A stretch of 64,000 nucleotides of DNA, from positions 30,162,501-30,226,500 of the forward strand of contig NC_084923.1 of NCBI RefSeq assembly GCF_958298935.1. The letters run 5' to 3'. The notes beneath the pieces were generated by a model, which ran no database searches, was not told the origin of the DNA, and saw only the letters and a program-made list of their open reading frames with translations. Shown in pieces: positions 1-11,288 of this stretch. Origin of the DNA: Phragmites australis (lineage: Eukaryota > Streptophyta > Magnoliopsida > Poales > Poaceae). Made by a program: the position numbers and the translations under genes. The stretch's first letter is position 1. Each line of letters opens with the position of its first letter.

Positions 1-300
1 TCTCTTTCCTCCGCCTTCCCTTCCCTCGCTTTTTGCCCGCGTGCTTGATGTGTCTTTTGCGGACGAGCTGCGGTTTTTGCTTCGTCCGACAAGTCCGGTG
101 CTCGAAAGAACCATGAAATTAATTGATAGGAAAAAGAGGGCTCGGCGATTCCAAAAAGAATACGATCATTTTTAACTGCCTGTTGGAGGAACGATCGATC
201 ATAGTGTCCTTTCAGGAACAAAGCTCGAAATGATCGACCGTTCATAGATCTCTCAGTTTCTGCCCAAGCAGTTGCGCTCACATAACTGCTTGGGATAACA
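1..300. other. unassigned sequence left of the LINE fragment
   Basis: I recognise no gene, terminus or repeat here. The first ~170 bases read open on the plus strand, but the predicted peptide shows no motif I know. The stretch could be upstream LINE sequence or an unrelated flank cut by the window edge. Confidence 0.3.
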
Positions 301-1228
301 GCCATGTCAGTGGTGTGCCAGTTACGGTAGACCGGCACTCAGTCACAGTTCAGTTCAGCTCACTGTCAGACAACACACAATTCACAATTACTAACGTCTA
401 TGCACCGTTTGCTTACAATGAAAGACCGGAATTTTACAAGAGTACATATGAGAGAAACTGAAACTTCAGTCTCTAGGCCATGGATGGTAGCAGGAGATTT
501 CAACATTTATAGGGATCAATCGGAGAAAAACAATGACATAATTAACTGGAGTGCGATGGCTGCATTTATCGAATGGATCAATGAACTGGGACTCATGGAC
601 GTCGACATCCCCAATAAGAAATTCACACGGTCAAACAAAAGACGTTTCCCCATCTTGGCCAAATTGGACAGAGTACTGATCAATATACAATTGAGTCAAA
701 GTTTTGTTCAGACGGAAGCAAAGGCAATTACGGCTGGGACGTCAGACCACTCGCCAATCCTTGTGGATTTCAACATGCAGCTACCTCAGTCACGCCTCTT
801 TCAGTTCGAACACTACTGGCTGGAACTACAAGAATTGACAGAGCTAAAAAAACGGACTGGATCAAAGGAACAAGGCAAACAGCTGCAATGTCAAAATTCA
901 ATCACAAGCTACGCAGGCTGCGAGCCTTAATCAGATCATGGCTGCGAAAAAGATCACCGACCAATCTGTTAACAAACAACAAGGGGGCTCTGGAGTTCTT
1001 AAATGCAGTTAAGGAATGGCGGCCACTGACAAATATGGAATTTGCACTCCGGAAGCATGTAACGAAAATGACGAATATCACATGGTGGCAATCACTCAAA
1101 CGGAGAAGACGGGCGAAGATCATCGTATGCAAGCTAAGTGATGAAAACACCCATTTCTTCCACATTGCAGCAACTTATCAGCACCGAAAGAACAAGATAA
1201 GGATGCTCAAATCAAATGATGTTGAATA
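301..1228 (+). pseudogene. LINE (L1-type) ORF2 fragment: endonuclease C-terminal half and linker
   Basis: Non-LTR retrotransposon ORF2 remnant. The apurinic-type endonuclease that nicks target DNA shows as NVYAP (~390-410, in another frame), WMVAGDFN (481-504), LDRVLIN (664-684) and the catalytic-type TSDHSPILVDF (739-771). A basic linker follows, with the plant-LINE pattern of a WW/W motif, SDENTHFFH and RKNKIR (about 1080-1210). The reverse transcriptase that should come next is missing because the sequence enters the Copia A LTR near 1229. Three reading frames are needed to follow the homology, so the copy is dead. The family assignment rests on motif spacing. The left limit is uncertain. 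Confidence 0.8.
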
Positions 1229-2751
1229 TGGACCGAAAATGACAACTAGAGAAAGAGTGAGTAGGCATCTCAATAAATTTCTTTGAAAATATATGGTCTT
1301 CTCAATAAATTTCTTTGAAAATATATGGTCTTCTCCTATTTTATCATCTAGCGCACCTCAAGAACAAAACGTAACAGAAAACACAGAAACACAGAGCTCA
1401 ACCGGAAGATCCGTCTAGAACAAAACAGAAACTCAAAGAATTCAAAAACCAAACTTGAAGATCCAATCAAAGGTAGATCTCATGGTTAGAATCGAATATT
1501 AGATTCCACAGTAAACTAATCTATAACTCTTTCCTACATAAATTTTGGAACTTGAGAAGAAAGATTCAAAAATCAAAGATAACGTCACCAGTTAAAGCAA
1601 TTCTCCAAGTTGATGATCTAGAGGTAAGGGAGTTCAAAACCTATGAGGTAAGGGAGTTCAAGACCTATTTGATTTTTATGCCTCTAGTAACAAAAAAAAT
1701 GACTTCATAAGGTGCTGAAAATTCAGACCAAAAACCAAAACGAAAATCACAACAAAACACCGAAAACTTACAAACGTAGAAGGGAACCAATAGAGAAAAA
1801 CTAGGAGGGGAATTCAAGCATATGCAAAAATATAAATTTTCTTACTCAAAGAGATCAGCCTATTTTAAGTGGATTACAAATATTTTTCACTCAAAATTCT
1901 CACCTAATACATAGGCTAAATATTCATCATTTTTCTCCTCTAAAACCTTAGCACTAGGCTCTCAAATGAGTGGCACAATAAGCTCAAATGGCTGGTTCCC
2001 CCTCTCTCATAGTCCTACCCCCTCTCTCATAGTCCTACTTCTCTATTTATAGGCCTAGAAAACTTGACCCCTAAGTTTTCAAGTTTTTTTCTAAAATATC
2101 ACTCTTTTGTAGTACACTCTACCTATCACCGAAAGTATTTTAGTCTACTTTCTTTTCCATTCATCGAGCGACCGCAGCGGCTTCACGACTCTACTTCACC
2201 TCGACGCAAGCTTCACAATGGTGGCACGTACTCCTCAAGTCCTCGGATGGTTTTGAGACCAAAATCGCGGAACCCTCTACACACTTCTAAAAGCATAACT
2301 CAGTACTTTTTTACACCTTAAGCAAACACTCTGATATCGACACATGTACTTCATCTTGCGATCCTGACCGCCAACAAGTCTTCCCCGCTCCCGATCCCTT
2401 GGGTTGTCTTGTCACTTGCACTTGCATCCCTTTCGATTGACTTCATCCTGATTTCATACGTTGCTTGATCTCCACGTGTATAAGGATCATCCTTGACTCC
2501 GTCAAGCCTCCTTGATCATCCGACACCAAGCACCCACTTAGCTCCGATGACCCGCCGTCGACCACCAAGTTGCATCCGTCACATGCACACACAAGACAAG
2601 GAAACATATTTCTTCAACTCTAATTCCAATTAGTTCATAATCAAAATGCTCAAATCAAGCTCAAGCAATCCAAAACTCGACAAACTAAATCGACAACCTT
2701 GTCAATCACTCATCACATATAAACCAAGATAAATTTCAACTTGGTTTCTCA
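1229..2751 (-). repeat. Copia A 3' LTR
   Basis: It matches 9505-10985 throughout, for example the blocks at 1380-1480 and 9620-9720. In element orientation it begins TGAGAAACC after the polypurine tract. It carries a TATA-type CTATAAATAG (plus-strand complement at 2041-2052). A perfect 32 bp tandem duplication occupies 1269-1332, and an 18 bp tandem duplication lies near 2005-2040. The first ~20 bases in element orientation have no counterpart in the other LTR, which is consistent with a truncated partner. Confidence 0.8.
1269..1332. repeat. perfect 32 bp tandem duplication in the Copia A 3' LTR
   Basis: The 32 bases at 1269-1300 recur exactly at 1301-1332. The homologous position of the other LTR (about 9545-9580) has a single copy, so the duplication arose after insertion, probably by replication slippage or fill-in repair. 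It starts only 40 bp inside the LTR, near the LINE junction. Confidence 0.9.
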
Positions 2752-2753
2752 AT

Positions 2754-2762
2754 CTCCCCCTT
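2754..2762 (-). other. polypurine tract of Copia A
   Basis: Read on the minus strand this is AAGGGGGAG, immediately upstream of the 3' LTR start. It is the expected primer for plus-strand DNA synthesis in Copia elements and confirms the minus orientation. Confidence 0.8.
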
Positions 2763-4150
2763 CATGAGTGCATTGACAACACCTCGAGGCACAAAAATTT
2801 GGTTTTGAAGAGATAAAGCACATCCAAGTGACCAAAACTCGAAAAAGAGAAAAAAAAACATGTCTTTGGCATAAGAAGGATTGCAAAAGGCCGAAGAGAG
2901 GTAAAGACAAGCCAAAACCTTGAAAGAGCAAGAAAAACTCAATAACTCAAAAACAAATGCTCCCCTTGATGAATGCGTATTTTTCATTTTTCTTTGAGGT
3001 TTATTGCAAATATTCTCATTTATTTTCCTTTAAAGCATATTTATACATATTCTCATCTTTGTGCATATGATTTATCCCTTTGGCAATACAAACATGAAGG
3101 ATAAAATATTATGAACATGCAATCCTAGATGAGCTTTTACAAGTATACCACAAAGTATTTGCGAGAGCTAGAAATGTCAAAAGGCTTCGAAAAGTAGAAC
3201 GTAGAGCTCAAAATCGCATAGAGGCTCAAAAAGAGATAGTGACACAAGAACATAAAGCTTGACAAGCTAAACCTGAAGAATTTGTTGGCGCATTTAGTTC
3301 CACATAGCCGAATCATTTTCAAAGTGACCATCATATAAGCATCCACTTGTACCGAGGCAATACAAGCATTAAGAACTAGCTAATTTCAACCTCAAACTAG
3401 GCAAACAAGTGTTCATGACAGTAGGCCTTGCGAACACTCAAATATGAAACTAAGACTGAGATTGATCAAGTGATTAAAAAGAATTAAACAGTTATGCACA
3501 TTTCTTTGAATTTCATTTTATCCTCAAGTTGCCTCTTATCCAAGAAAAGTATCGCGCGACTAGGTACAACAAACTCCTTATTCTTCAAGACAACTGCATT
3601 GGATCACATTTTGCACAAGAGACTTGATTTTTCATGATTATTCAATTCGCACAAGTTATCAAGATGGTCACAAGATCAAGTTAAGTAGTGCCTTTGCGAC
3701 GCAAGGAACATATGTTCCCCCAAGTATCTATCATGAGCTAAATATTTAACAAAGATAGAAAATATAGTGCAATATTTCCCAATCTATTATGTTGAACCAA
3801 GAAGACCTAGGGCAAGATATTCGTCAAACTAGCCTTAACACAAGCATTGAATAAGCCTAAGCAATTATGAACATGGTGGTCAAGAATTTAGTATTTCATA
3901 GCCTACATGATTCATAAAATTATCAAAATTCATCTTAAGGAAAGCAAGCTTGCTTGAAATGTATCGCGTCAAAACATCAAGATTAAAAGATTGCTCCACA
4001 CAACTACTCAACTTAGTCTAAATTCAAGTCTAGCTATCAAAAATACTAAAAACATACAAGTCAAAGCTCAACTATTATGATTATCTTGCATAATAAAATG
4101 TAATGCAAATACAACAAAAGTAAGATAAAGTATGTACAAAGGACACCCCC
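2763..4150 (-). other. Copia A 3' internal region without recognisable coding
   Basis: About 1.4 kb of AT-rich sequence lies between the RNase H domain and the polypurine tract. Sireviruses often have a long stretch or an extra envelope-like ORF here. I see only short broken frames and no membrane-type protein I could defend. Confidence 0.5.
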
Positions 4151-4159
4151 CACACACAC

Positions 4160-5720
4160 ACAATGCTATAGGGATGGCACATACCAAGCTCTCCTCTCAA
4201 ATAGGTAAATCTTGTAGCATCTAGAGGCTTGGTGAATATATCGGCTAGTTGGTGTTGGATATCTATGTAGCTCAACTCAATGTCTCCCTTCTCATTGTGT
4301 TCTCTTAGAAAGTGGAACCTCACATCTATGTATTTGGTTCTGGAGTGTTGAACTAAGTTGTTGGCTAAGCTTATGGCACTGGTGTTATCACACAAAAGTA
4401 GCACACTTCTAAAATTTAACCTAAAATCCCTCAACGTATCAACCATCCACAAAATCTGTGAGCAACAGCTAGCAGCAACTACATATTCAGCTTCAGTAGT
4501 AGACTGTGTAACTCTAGACTGTTTGTTGAGAAGACCAACACATAAGAGAAATACCCAAAAAGTGACAAGTACCAAAGGTACTTTTCCTGTCAATATTACA
4601 ACTAGCAAAATTCGCATACGAAAAATCTCGAAGAGAAAGTGAAGAGAAAGCAGAAAACCAAAGCCCATACTCGAGAGTGTGCTTGAGGTACCTCAGAATG
4701 CGTTTCACCGCTTGGCGGTGAGACATCCTCGGTGAAGCCTGAAAGTGAGCACACAAGAAAACGCGAAGTGAATGTCGAGTCTTATCGCTGTCAAGTACAG
4801 GAGAGAGTCGATCATGCTCATGTACTCCCGCTGGTCCATCCCCTCACCATCTTCATCTAGATCAAGCATGGTCGAGGTAGCCATCGATGTTACCAAGGGT
4901 TTCGCATCACTCATGTTGAACTTCTTCAGCAAACCCTTAGTGTACTTTATCTGGTGGACGAATGTATCTTAATCGCATTGCTTTATTTGCAGCCCAAGGA
5001 AGAAGTTGAGGTCGCTCATCATCGACATCTCGAACTCCTTGTTCATAGTTTTTGCAAACTTGGTCACAAGTGAATGAGAAGAGCCACAAAAAATGATATC
5101 ATCCATATTTATCTGAACAAGTAAGAAATCATTGCCATGTCTGAGAGTGAACAAAGTTTTATCAGCTTACTCCATCACATACCCATGCTCTAGAAAGAAA
5201 GACCTAAGCCTATCATATCAAACTCTAGGTGCCTTCTTAAGCCCATATAAAACCTTTCTAAGCTTGTAAACTCTATTTGGGTATTTGGGGTGCTCAAAGC
5301 ATGGGTGTTGCCTAACATACACCTCTTCCTATATGAAACCATTAAGAAAAGCACTCTTGACATCCATTTGGTACAACTTGAAACCTTAGGATACAACAAA
5401 TGCAGGGAGGATTCTAATGGCTTCTAGTCTAGCTACCGGTCCAAAGGTCTCTTCAAAGTCTATCCCCCCTACCTGAGTGAAACCCTGAGCCACTAGTCTA
5501 GCCTTATTTCTCACTATAGACCCATCATCCCCCTGTTTGTTTTTGAAAACCCATTTTGTGTCTATGGTGTGAACATTAGGAGGTGACTTTACAAGGACCT
5601 AAACTTGGTCTCTCTCAAAAAATTTAAGCTCTTCATGCATGGCATTGACCCAACTCGAATTAGATATAGCATGTCCAACATCATGGGGCTCAAAAGAAGC
5701 AACAAATCTAGAATCAGTAA
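4160..5720 (-). pseudogene. Copia A reverse transcriptase and RNase H (decayed)
   Basis: Minus-strand pol remnant that once copied element RNA into DNA. Reading from 5720 down, I see the Copia RT start region with DTKWVFK and [10 protein letters not shown], then [13 protein letters not shown], and KLYQMDVKSAFLNG around 5340-5400. The polymerase box is altered to MDDIIFCG (~5100), where Copia elements normally have YVDDIIFG. RNase H follows with STTEAEYVAAS-like residues (~4490), CDNTSAISLANN (~4360) and HQLADIFTKPLD (~4230). At least five in-frame stops, two of them at positions where the family has Trp, and some frame changes make it non-functional. The domain order and motif spacing make the family call secure. 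Confidence 0.9.
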
Positions 5721-5823
5721 AATAAACATGAGAAGCAGATTTGAGCCTCGTTACCCTCTCATTGATATCATCAATCATCGTCTGTGGAGGGTCTCACCAT
5801 TGAATGTGTTGAGCGGCCTCATG

Positions 5824-6960
5824 CTATGAGTGTACCTCCGCCTTAAGCACTGCTGGTGAAGGCTCAAAAGCAGCTAAAGTGGAAGTAGAATCTGCAGAAC
5901 CCTCTGCTAGAGTAGAAGAAGCAGAAGCCAGCTCTGGAACAGGTGTGGTAGAGGGAATTAATGGATCATCTTTGTCATCATCAAGAGCTGAAAGGTCCCC
6001 ATCTACAAAGATTCTTTTGCTCATCTCCTGATCACCTGCATACTTAAAGATAACTAGCACAGAGGGTTGACTCATCAAAAGTCACATCACAGGATTCTAT
6101 GATTATGTTAGTGTCAAGATTGTAAACCATATAAGCATGACTATGAATAGAATACCTAAGAAAAAGCCATCGGAAGAATGTGACTCGAACTTGTCAAAAT
6201 TGCCACGCTTTAGGATGAAGAACCGACACCTAAAAACTCTTAAATGTGAAACCTTCAACTTCCTCCCAAAATGCAACTCGTAAGAAGTCAAATTCAAGAT
6301 TGAGCGTAAGAAAATTCAATTGGACATATAGGACGCCGCGCTAATGGCCTCAGCCCAAAACTTCCTAGGAGTCATATGCTCATCGACCATCGTCCTAGCC
6401 ATCTCCACCAAAGTGCGATTCTTCCTCTCAACCACACCATTCTATTGAGGAATGCATGGGGCAGAAAATTGATGCTCAATACCATGCTCAAGACAGAAAG
6501 CATCAAAGAGATAGTTCTTGAACTCAGTGCCATTATATCATTGCAAATTACTTTTAATGCACCAGGGACTTCTTTGAACAATCTCAAAGCCAAACTCTGA
6601 AAGTGTGAAAACACTTCATCCTTACTCACAAGAAAGAAGACCCAATAGTAGCGAGAGAAGTCATCAACAATGACAAGAACATACCACTTCCAGACCGCTG
6701 AACAAACACGAGAAGGACCAACAATATCCATATGGAGAAGTTCTCCCTGTCATTCAGTCATCACCAGATTGACTGGTTGGTGGGAGGCAACAACCATCTT
6801 GCCTCACCAATAAGGAGCACAAACAAGATTCTTCTAACACATGAGATTAGGCAACCCTCCGATCAAGCCTAGGGCACTCAAGAAGAACCAAGAGACTAAA
6901 AAATATCAACTCTGAAAACTCTCCCAACTCGAGAAATATTGCAAATCAAAGTGCTAGAAG
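5824..6960 (-). pseudogene. Copia A integrase (decayed)
   Basis: Minus-strand integrase remnant that inserted element DNA into the host. The catalytic-core start reads HMDIVGPSR (~6725), followed by VIVDDFSRYYWVFF (~6650) and a D..GTEF region (~6530) that requires a frame change. A fragment with NRTLVEMARTM follows near 6410, and the characteristic LTSYELHFGRK lies at ~6280. Between about 5824 and 6078 is an acidic, Ser/Thr/Pro-rich linker to the RT. Several stops and frameshifts are visible. Confidence 0.85.
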
Positions 6961-7019
6961 AATCAAGAACTCGAGAAGTATCGCGTTTGAAATACACTTC
7001 CAAGTCCTCATCTGACAAC

Positions 7020-7270
7020 TAAGATACAAAAAAAATGTTGTATCCGAGATGCTCCACAAAAGCTACATCCTTGAGAGTGAAACTCTCATTCACCCTTACC
7101 ATACCTTTGGCTTTCACCCTTCCTTTCCGATCATCCCCGAATGTGATGTACTTATGTCACTTTACAGGGGTGAGGCTGAAGAACCATGATAAATCTTCGA
7201 TCATTTGGCGTGAATAACCGGAATCAATGAGCCACTTGTTATCCAAGACTAAGCCTGCTACATACATATG
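7020..7270 (-). pseudogene. Copia A protease (decayed)
   Basis: On the minus strand the sequence around 7240 reads WLIDSGYSRQM, matching the Copia aspartic-protease active site D-S-G followed by a C/S-S-R-H-M block. KYITFGDD (~7150) and VNESFTLKDVAFVEHLGYN (~7050) follow. A stop interrupts the block. This enzyme would cut the gag-pol polyprotein. It lies in the expected place between gag and integrase. Confidence 0.75.
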
Positions 7271-7452
7271 AGAAGAATAATAGGTGGATAGCTCAGTACT
7301 GAGGTTAGTCAAAAACCTCTCGGGAATCTAGTATTGAGTCATCCGCCCTAAAGTGTTAAAAGCAAGTGTAGGTAAAACAGGTCTAGTATGCTAAGAGCGA
7401 GTACAACGATAAGAAAAACGTGGTCCGCCAAAGTGCTGAGACTCAAAACCTT

Positions 7453-9480
7453 TTACATGTGGACCAAAACCATACAAGTCATAGCAAAATCCAAGCCAGG
7501 AAACACCTCTAGGAAGAGACTGAAAAACGCTAAGGACTCATGAGTGGAAGTGAGGAAAAAGCTCATGTACACCAACAGAGGGGTGGTATATGTACTGGGT
7601 GCTCCACTCCCACTCATGCCACTCATCTCTCCCAAAAGTAAAACCCAACCAAGTGACACTCTCTCTAGTAGTAGGTGCAGTGGTAGCATCTCTCGGTAAC
7701 TTGTCTGTTGGTCACTCGGGGCTCTATCATAGGCTCTCTCATCTTAGGCTATGGAGCTCACTTGGGTTCTGGTATGGGTTTCTTCTTTGTGGGTTGAGGA
7801 ATGTGTTTTTTGATGAGTTGTGGTGTGGCATGATTTTGGACTTCTCAGCTTCTAGGGTAGTAGGTGTGGTGAACACAGTCTTACTCTCCCCACTGTAAGC
7901 CACCCTCTCAAAATCCAACCCAAGAGCCAAACCCGCCTTGTCAGCACATATCTTAATCTTGGCCAAGATCAAATTCATTTTCCCTATGACCTCTGAGCAC
8001 TTCTCCACCAGAAAAAGGAGATACTCATTCTTAGTCAAAAGCTTTTGAACTTGCCCTCTAACACAGCTAAATTTGTCCTAAAAGATAGTGCAGCTAGAAC
8101 AATTTGACTACACATCCTTAGAACTCCCAGCACTCTCCAATCTAGACTCTAGCTCCTTCAGGCGCTTTTCTTTCAGGTCAACATCCTTTATAAGCAAATG
8201 GAAATTCTTACAAGCACCTAAGAGAGTAGACCTAGACTCCTCAAGGAGCTTCTTCTCAGCACTCTCAAGCCGACTGGTGATTTGAGCATGCACATTATGA
8301 AGCTCGGCAAGTTCAACCATGACAATCAGGCAACTCTTACACTCCTCAATATACGGCTTAGACCTAAGCAATACAAATTTAGTAGAAACAGACTCATACT
8401 TAGACCTAAGATCCTTCAACTCATGTATAACTTTCTTAAGTAACCTATCCTAGCTAATGAGAGCATCATTCAAGGTATCGATTTGGATGGAAAGCTGGTC
8501 ATAGGAAGGCATTACCTTAGAAGGATCCAGCTTGGGGTTGTTGTCGTCCACCATGAAGTAGAGGCTGATGAAGTCCTTGGCCATCTTCTTGTTCTTTGCT
8601 TGCAGTTCATCCTCCTCTGAGCTCTCCTCCTTGCTGGAAGAGATGTCGATGTCGTTGAGAGCTATCACGAACGCCCTAGAAGCCGTCTTGGTCGCGCTTC
8701 TTGGCCATCTTGTCATAGTTCTTGAAGAAGGGGTTCTTGTTCTTCTTCTTGTGCTTGTTGTAGTCGTGGTCTTCATCCTCCCTCTTCTTGATCTTGGGGC
8801 AATCCACATTGAAGTGGGTAGTCACCACACTCATAGCAGACACAAGAACCACCCCTCCTCCAGCCTCGATGATTGTAATAGAAGCGGGTGAACTTCTTCA
8901 CAATCAACGCAAGGTCCTTATCATCCAACGCGTTCACCTGCTCCTCTGTGACAGAAACTAAGGAAGACAAAGCAAATCCACTCGACGAAGTGTTAGCACA
9001 AGAAAAGCTAGCTGCAGGCTGATTGCCACCATCAGGTCTGAAAAGCAATACCATATTCTCAGACAGGGGATTTTTGAGATCGATCTAAGTCGTCTTGGCT
9101 ATCTCGGTGGACTTGAGCTTGCTGAAGAGCTCATCACAAGTCAACGTGTCATAACTTGGAGACTCTTCAATGCTCAACATATTCACTTTTCATATGCTAC
9201 GGTCAAGAACATAGAGAAGCTTGATCACTCTCTTGTGGTTAGAATAGGGCAAAGCACCAGTTGATCGAAGATTGCTAACAATTCCATCAAAGTGAGCAAA
9301 TATCGCATCCAAAGACTGTCCAGGGCCTTGCACAAACATTTGGTATTCTTGGTTGTATGTACTTTGGTGTCTGGCCTTAATCTGATTAGTGCCGTCATGA
9401 AAGACACTCAGAGTATTCAAGATCTCCTGTGCAGTATGGAGGTGTTGGACCCTATCAAAATCATGTTAAGTTCAACAAGT
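7453..9480 (-). pseudogene. Copia A gag (5'-deleted and broken)
   Basis: Structural nucleocapsid protein remnant. At 9190-9470 a UBN2-type gag segment is visible (EYQMFVQGPGQSLDAIFAHF, then VSNLRSTGALPY, then SYDTLTCDELFSKLKSTEI), followed by a degraded zinc knuckle (CYECGDY..QCGLP, ~8800). Next come an acidic/Lys-rich stretch (8450-8800) and a coiled-coil-like region with LRSKYESVSTKF and SCLIVMVELAELHNVH (8108-8419). A Sirevirus-like gag tail LFLVEKCSEVIGKMN is at ~8000. The usual gag N-terminus (~100 residues) is absent: the UBN2 segment begins almost at the primer site, indicating an internal deletion near 9420-9490. Confidence 0.8.
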
Positions 9481-9490
9481 GATCAAACCA

Positions 9491-9502
9491 GATCTGATAC
9501 CA
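9491..9502 (-). other. primer binding site of Copia A
   Basis: The minus strand reads TGGTATCAGATC, matching the usual grass Copia primer site TGGTATCAGAGC (initiator tRNA-Met 3' end) except at position 11. It sits 2 bp inside the 5' LTR, fixing the LTR edge near 9505. Confidence 0.85.
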
Positions 9503-9504
9503 AT

Positions 9505-10985
9505 TGTAGGACTGAGAATGATGACTAGAGAGGAGTGAATAGGCATCTCAACAAATTTCTTTTGAAATAGATTGCCTTCTCCAATTTTATCACCCAAAGC
9601 ACATCAAGAACAAAGTGCAACACAAAACACAGAAGTATAGTGGAAACACCGAGCTCAACCCAGAAGATCCGTCTAGAACAGAATAGAAACTCAAAGAATT
9701 CAAAAACCAAACTTGAAGATATAATCAAATGTGGGTCTCATGGTTGAAATCAAACACTAAGTTCTACAGCAAATCAATCCATAAATCATCCCTACACAAA
9801 GTTTAGAATTTGAGAAGAAAGATTCAAAAATCAAACATAAGGTCACTAATTGAAGATGCTTTCCAAGTTGATGATCTAGAGGCAAGGAATTTCAAGATCC
9901 ATGAGTATACAGTCATATGTGATTTTTATGCCTCTAGCAACAAGAAGAAAGACTTCACAATGTGCTAAAAATTTAGCCCAAAAACCAAATAAAAATCACA
10001 ACAAAGCATCAAAAACTTGCAAACTTGCAAGGGAACCAATAGAAGAAAACCAGGAGAGGAATTCAAGCATATGCAAAAATATAAATTTTATTACTCAAAG
10101 AGGTCAGCCCTATTTTAGGTAGATTACAAATATTTTTCACTTAAAACTCTCACCTAATACATATGGTAAACACTCATCCTTCCTCTCCTCTAAAACTCTA
10201 GCACTAGGCTCTCAAATGAGTGGCACAATAGGCTCAAATAGCTGGTTCTCCCTCTCCTATAGCCCTACCCCTCTATTCGTAGGCCTAGGAAACTTGACCC
10301 CTAAGTTCCCTAGCTTTTTTTTCTAAAATACCCCTCTCTTATAGTATACACCTACCTACCACCGAGGATATTTTGGTCTATCTGATATTTCATTCATCGG
10401 GCGGCAACAGCGCCTTCATGACTTAGCTTCGCCTTGATGCAAACTTCGCGATGGTGCCTCGTACTCCTCCAATCTTCCCACGGTTTTGAGGCCAAACCGT
10501 GAAACCCTCTACACACTTCTCAAAGCGTGAATCGCCACTTACTTACACCTTAAGCAAGTGCTCTGATGTCGATATGTGTACTCTGTCTTGCGATCCTATC
10601 TACTGACAGGTCTCTCCTACTCCCGATCCCTCAGGCCACTTTGTCACTTGCACCAGTATCCCTTTCGCTTGACTTTATCAACACGCCATCTTTATCCTTC
10701 ATTTTATACTTTGCTTGATCTCCATATGTACAGCTAGGATCACCATTGACTCTGTCCGGCCTCCTTGATCGTCTGGCACCAAGCACCCATTTAGCCCTGA
10801 TCACCCGTCGTCAACCGCTAAATTGCATCTATCACCTGCACACCATGAGATAGGCAAACACATTTCTCCAACTCCAACTCTATTTAATTCACAATCAAAA
10901 TACTCAAATCAAACTCAAACAACCTAAAACTTGATAAACCAAATCGATAATCTTATCAATCGCTCATCATATATAAACAAAGACA
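9505..10985 (-). repeat. Copia A 5' LTR
   Basis: Homologous to 1229-2751 but diverged. It begins (plus-strand reading) TGTAGGACTG next to the primer site. The TATA box present in the 3' LTR (2041-2052) is mutated here: the plus strand at 10271-10282 reads ctctattcgtag instead of ctctatttatag. The LTR that would drive transcription therefore lacks its core element. The right edge joins the Copia B protease region near 10985. Confidence 0.8.
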
Positions 10986-11274
10986 CATCAACATCACTAA
11001 ACAAGCATGTGAAACCCAAATCACATAGTTGAGCTACGGAGAGTAGATTGAAGCTAAGTGATTCTACTAAAAGAACATTGGAAATAGAGAGATCTTTTGA
11101 GATAGCCACCTTACCCAAACCTACCATATTTGCCTTAGAGTTATCACCAAAAGTAACTTTATCATGATTACCCACTTCATCTTTTAGAGAGGTGAACATC
11201 GTTACATTGCCGGTCATATGTTGTGTACATCCGCTATCAAGCACCCAATGTTTTCCACCGGCTTTGTAGTTCAC
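10986..11274 (-). pseudogene. Copia B protease / pre-integrase start, cut by Copia A
   Basis: The protease active site WVLDSGCTQHMTGN lies near 11230. It is followed by KVTFGDNSKA (~11150) and the gag-pre-integrase block SFNLLSVAQLCDLGFTCLF (~11020). The frame then runs into Copia A LTR sequence. It is not in the same frame as gag: gag ends with TGA at 11289-11291 and pol begins one frame over. The element thus either used a frameshift or has acquired an indel. Confidence 0.85.
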
Positions 11275-11288
11275 CTACACACATGTGA

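Larger units (their letters stand above)
1229..10985 (-). mobile_element. Copia A: decayed Sirevirus-like Ty1/Copia retrotransposon
   Basis: Two related ~1.5 kb LTRs (1229-2751 and 9505-10985) bracket an internal region whose coding signals all lie on the minus strand, in Copia order: gag, protease, integrase, reverse transcriptase, RNase H. A tRNA-Met-type primer site (9491-9502) and a purine-rich tract (2754-2762) sit inside the correct LTRs. Many stops and frameshifts, diverged LTRs and a missing gag N-terminus show an old, immobile copy. The right end interrupts Copia B, whereas the left end abuts a LINE. The flanks therefore do not match, and I found no convincing 5 bp duplication. The exact outer boundaries are good to about 20 bp. 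Confidence 0.85.
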
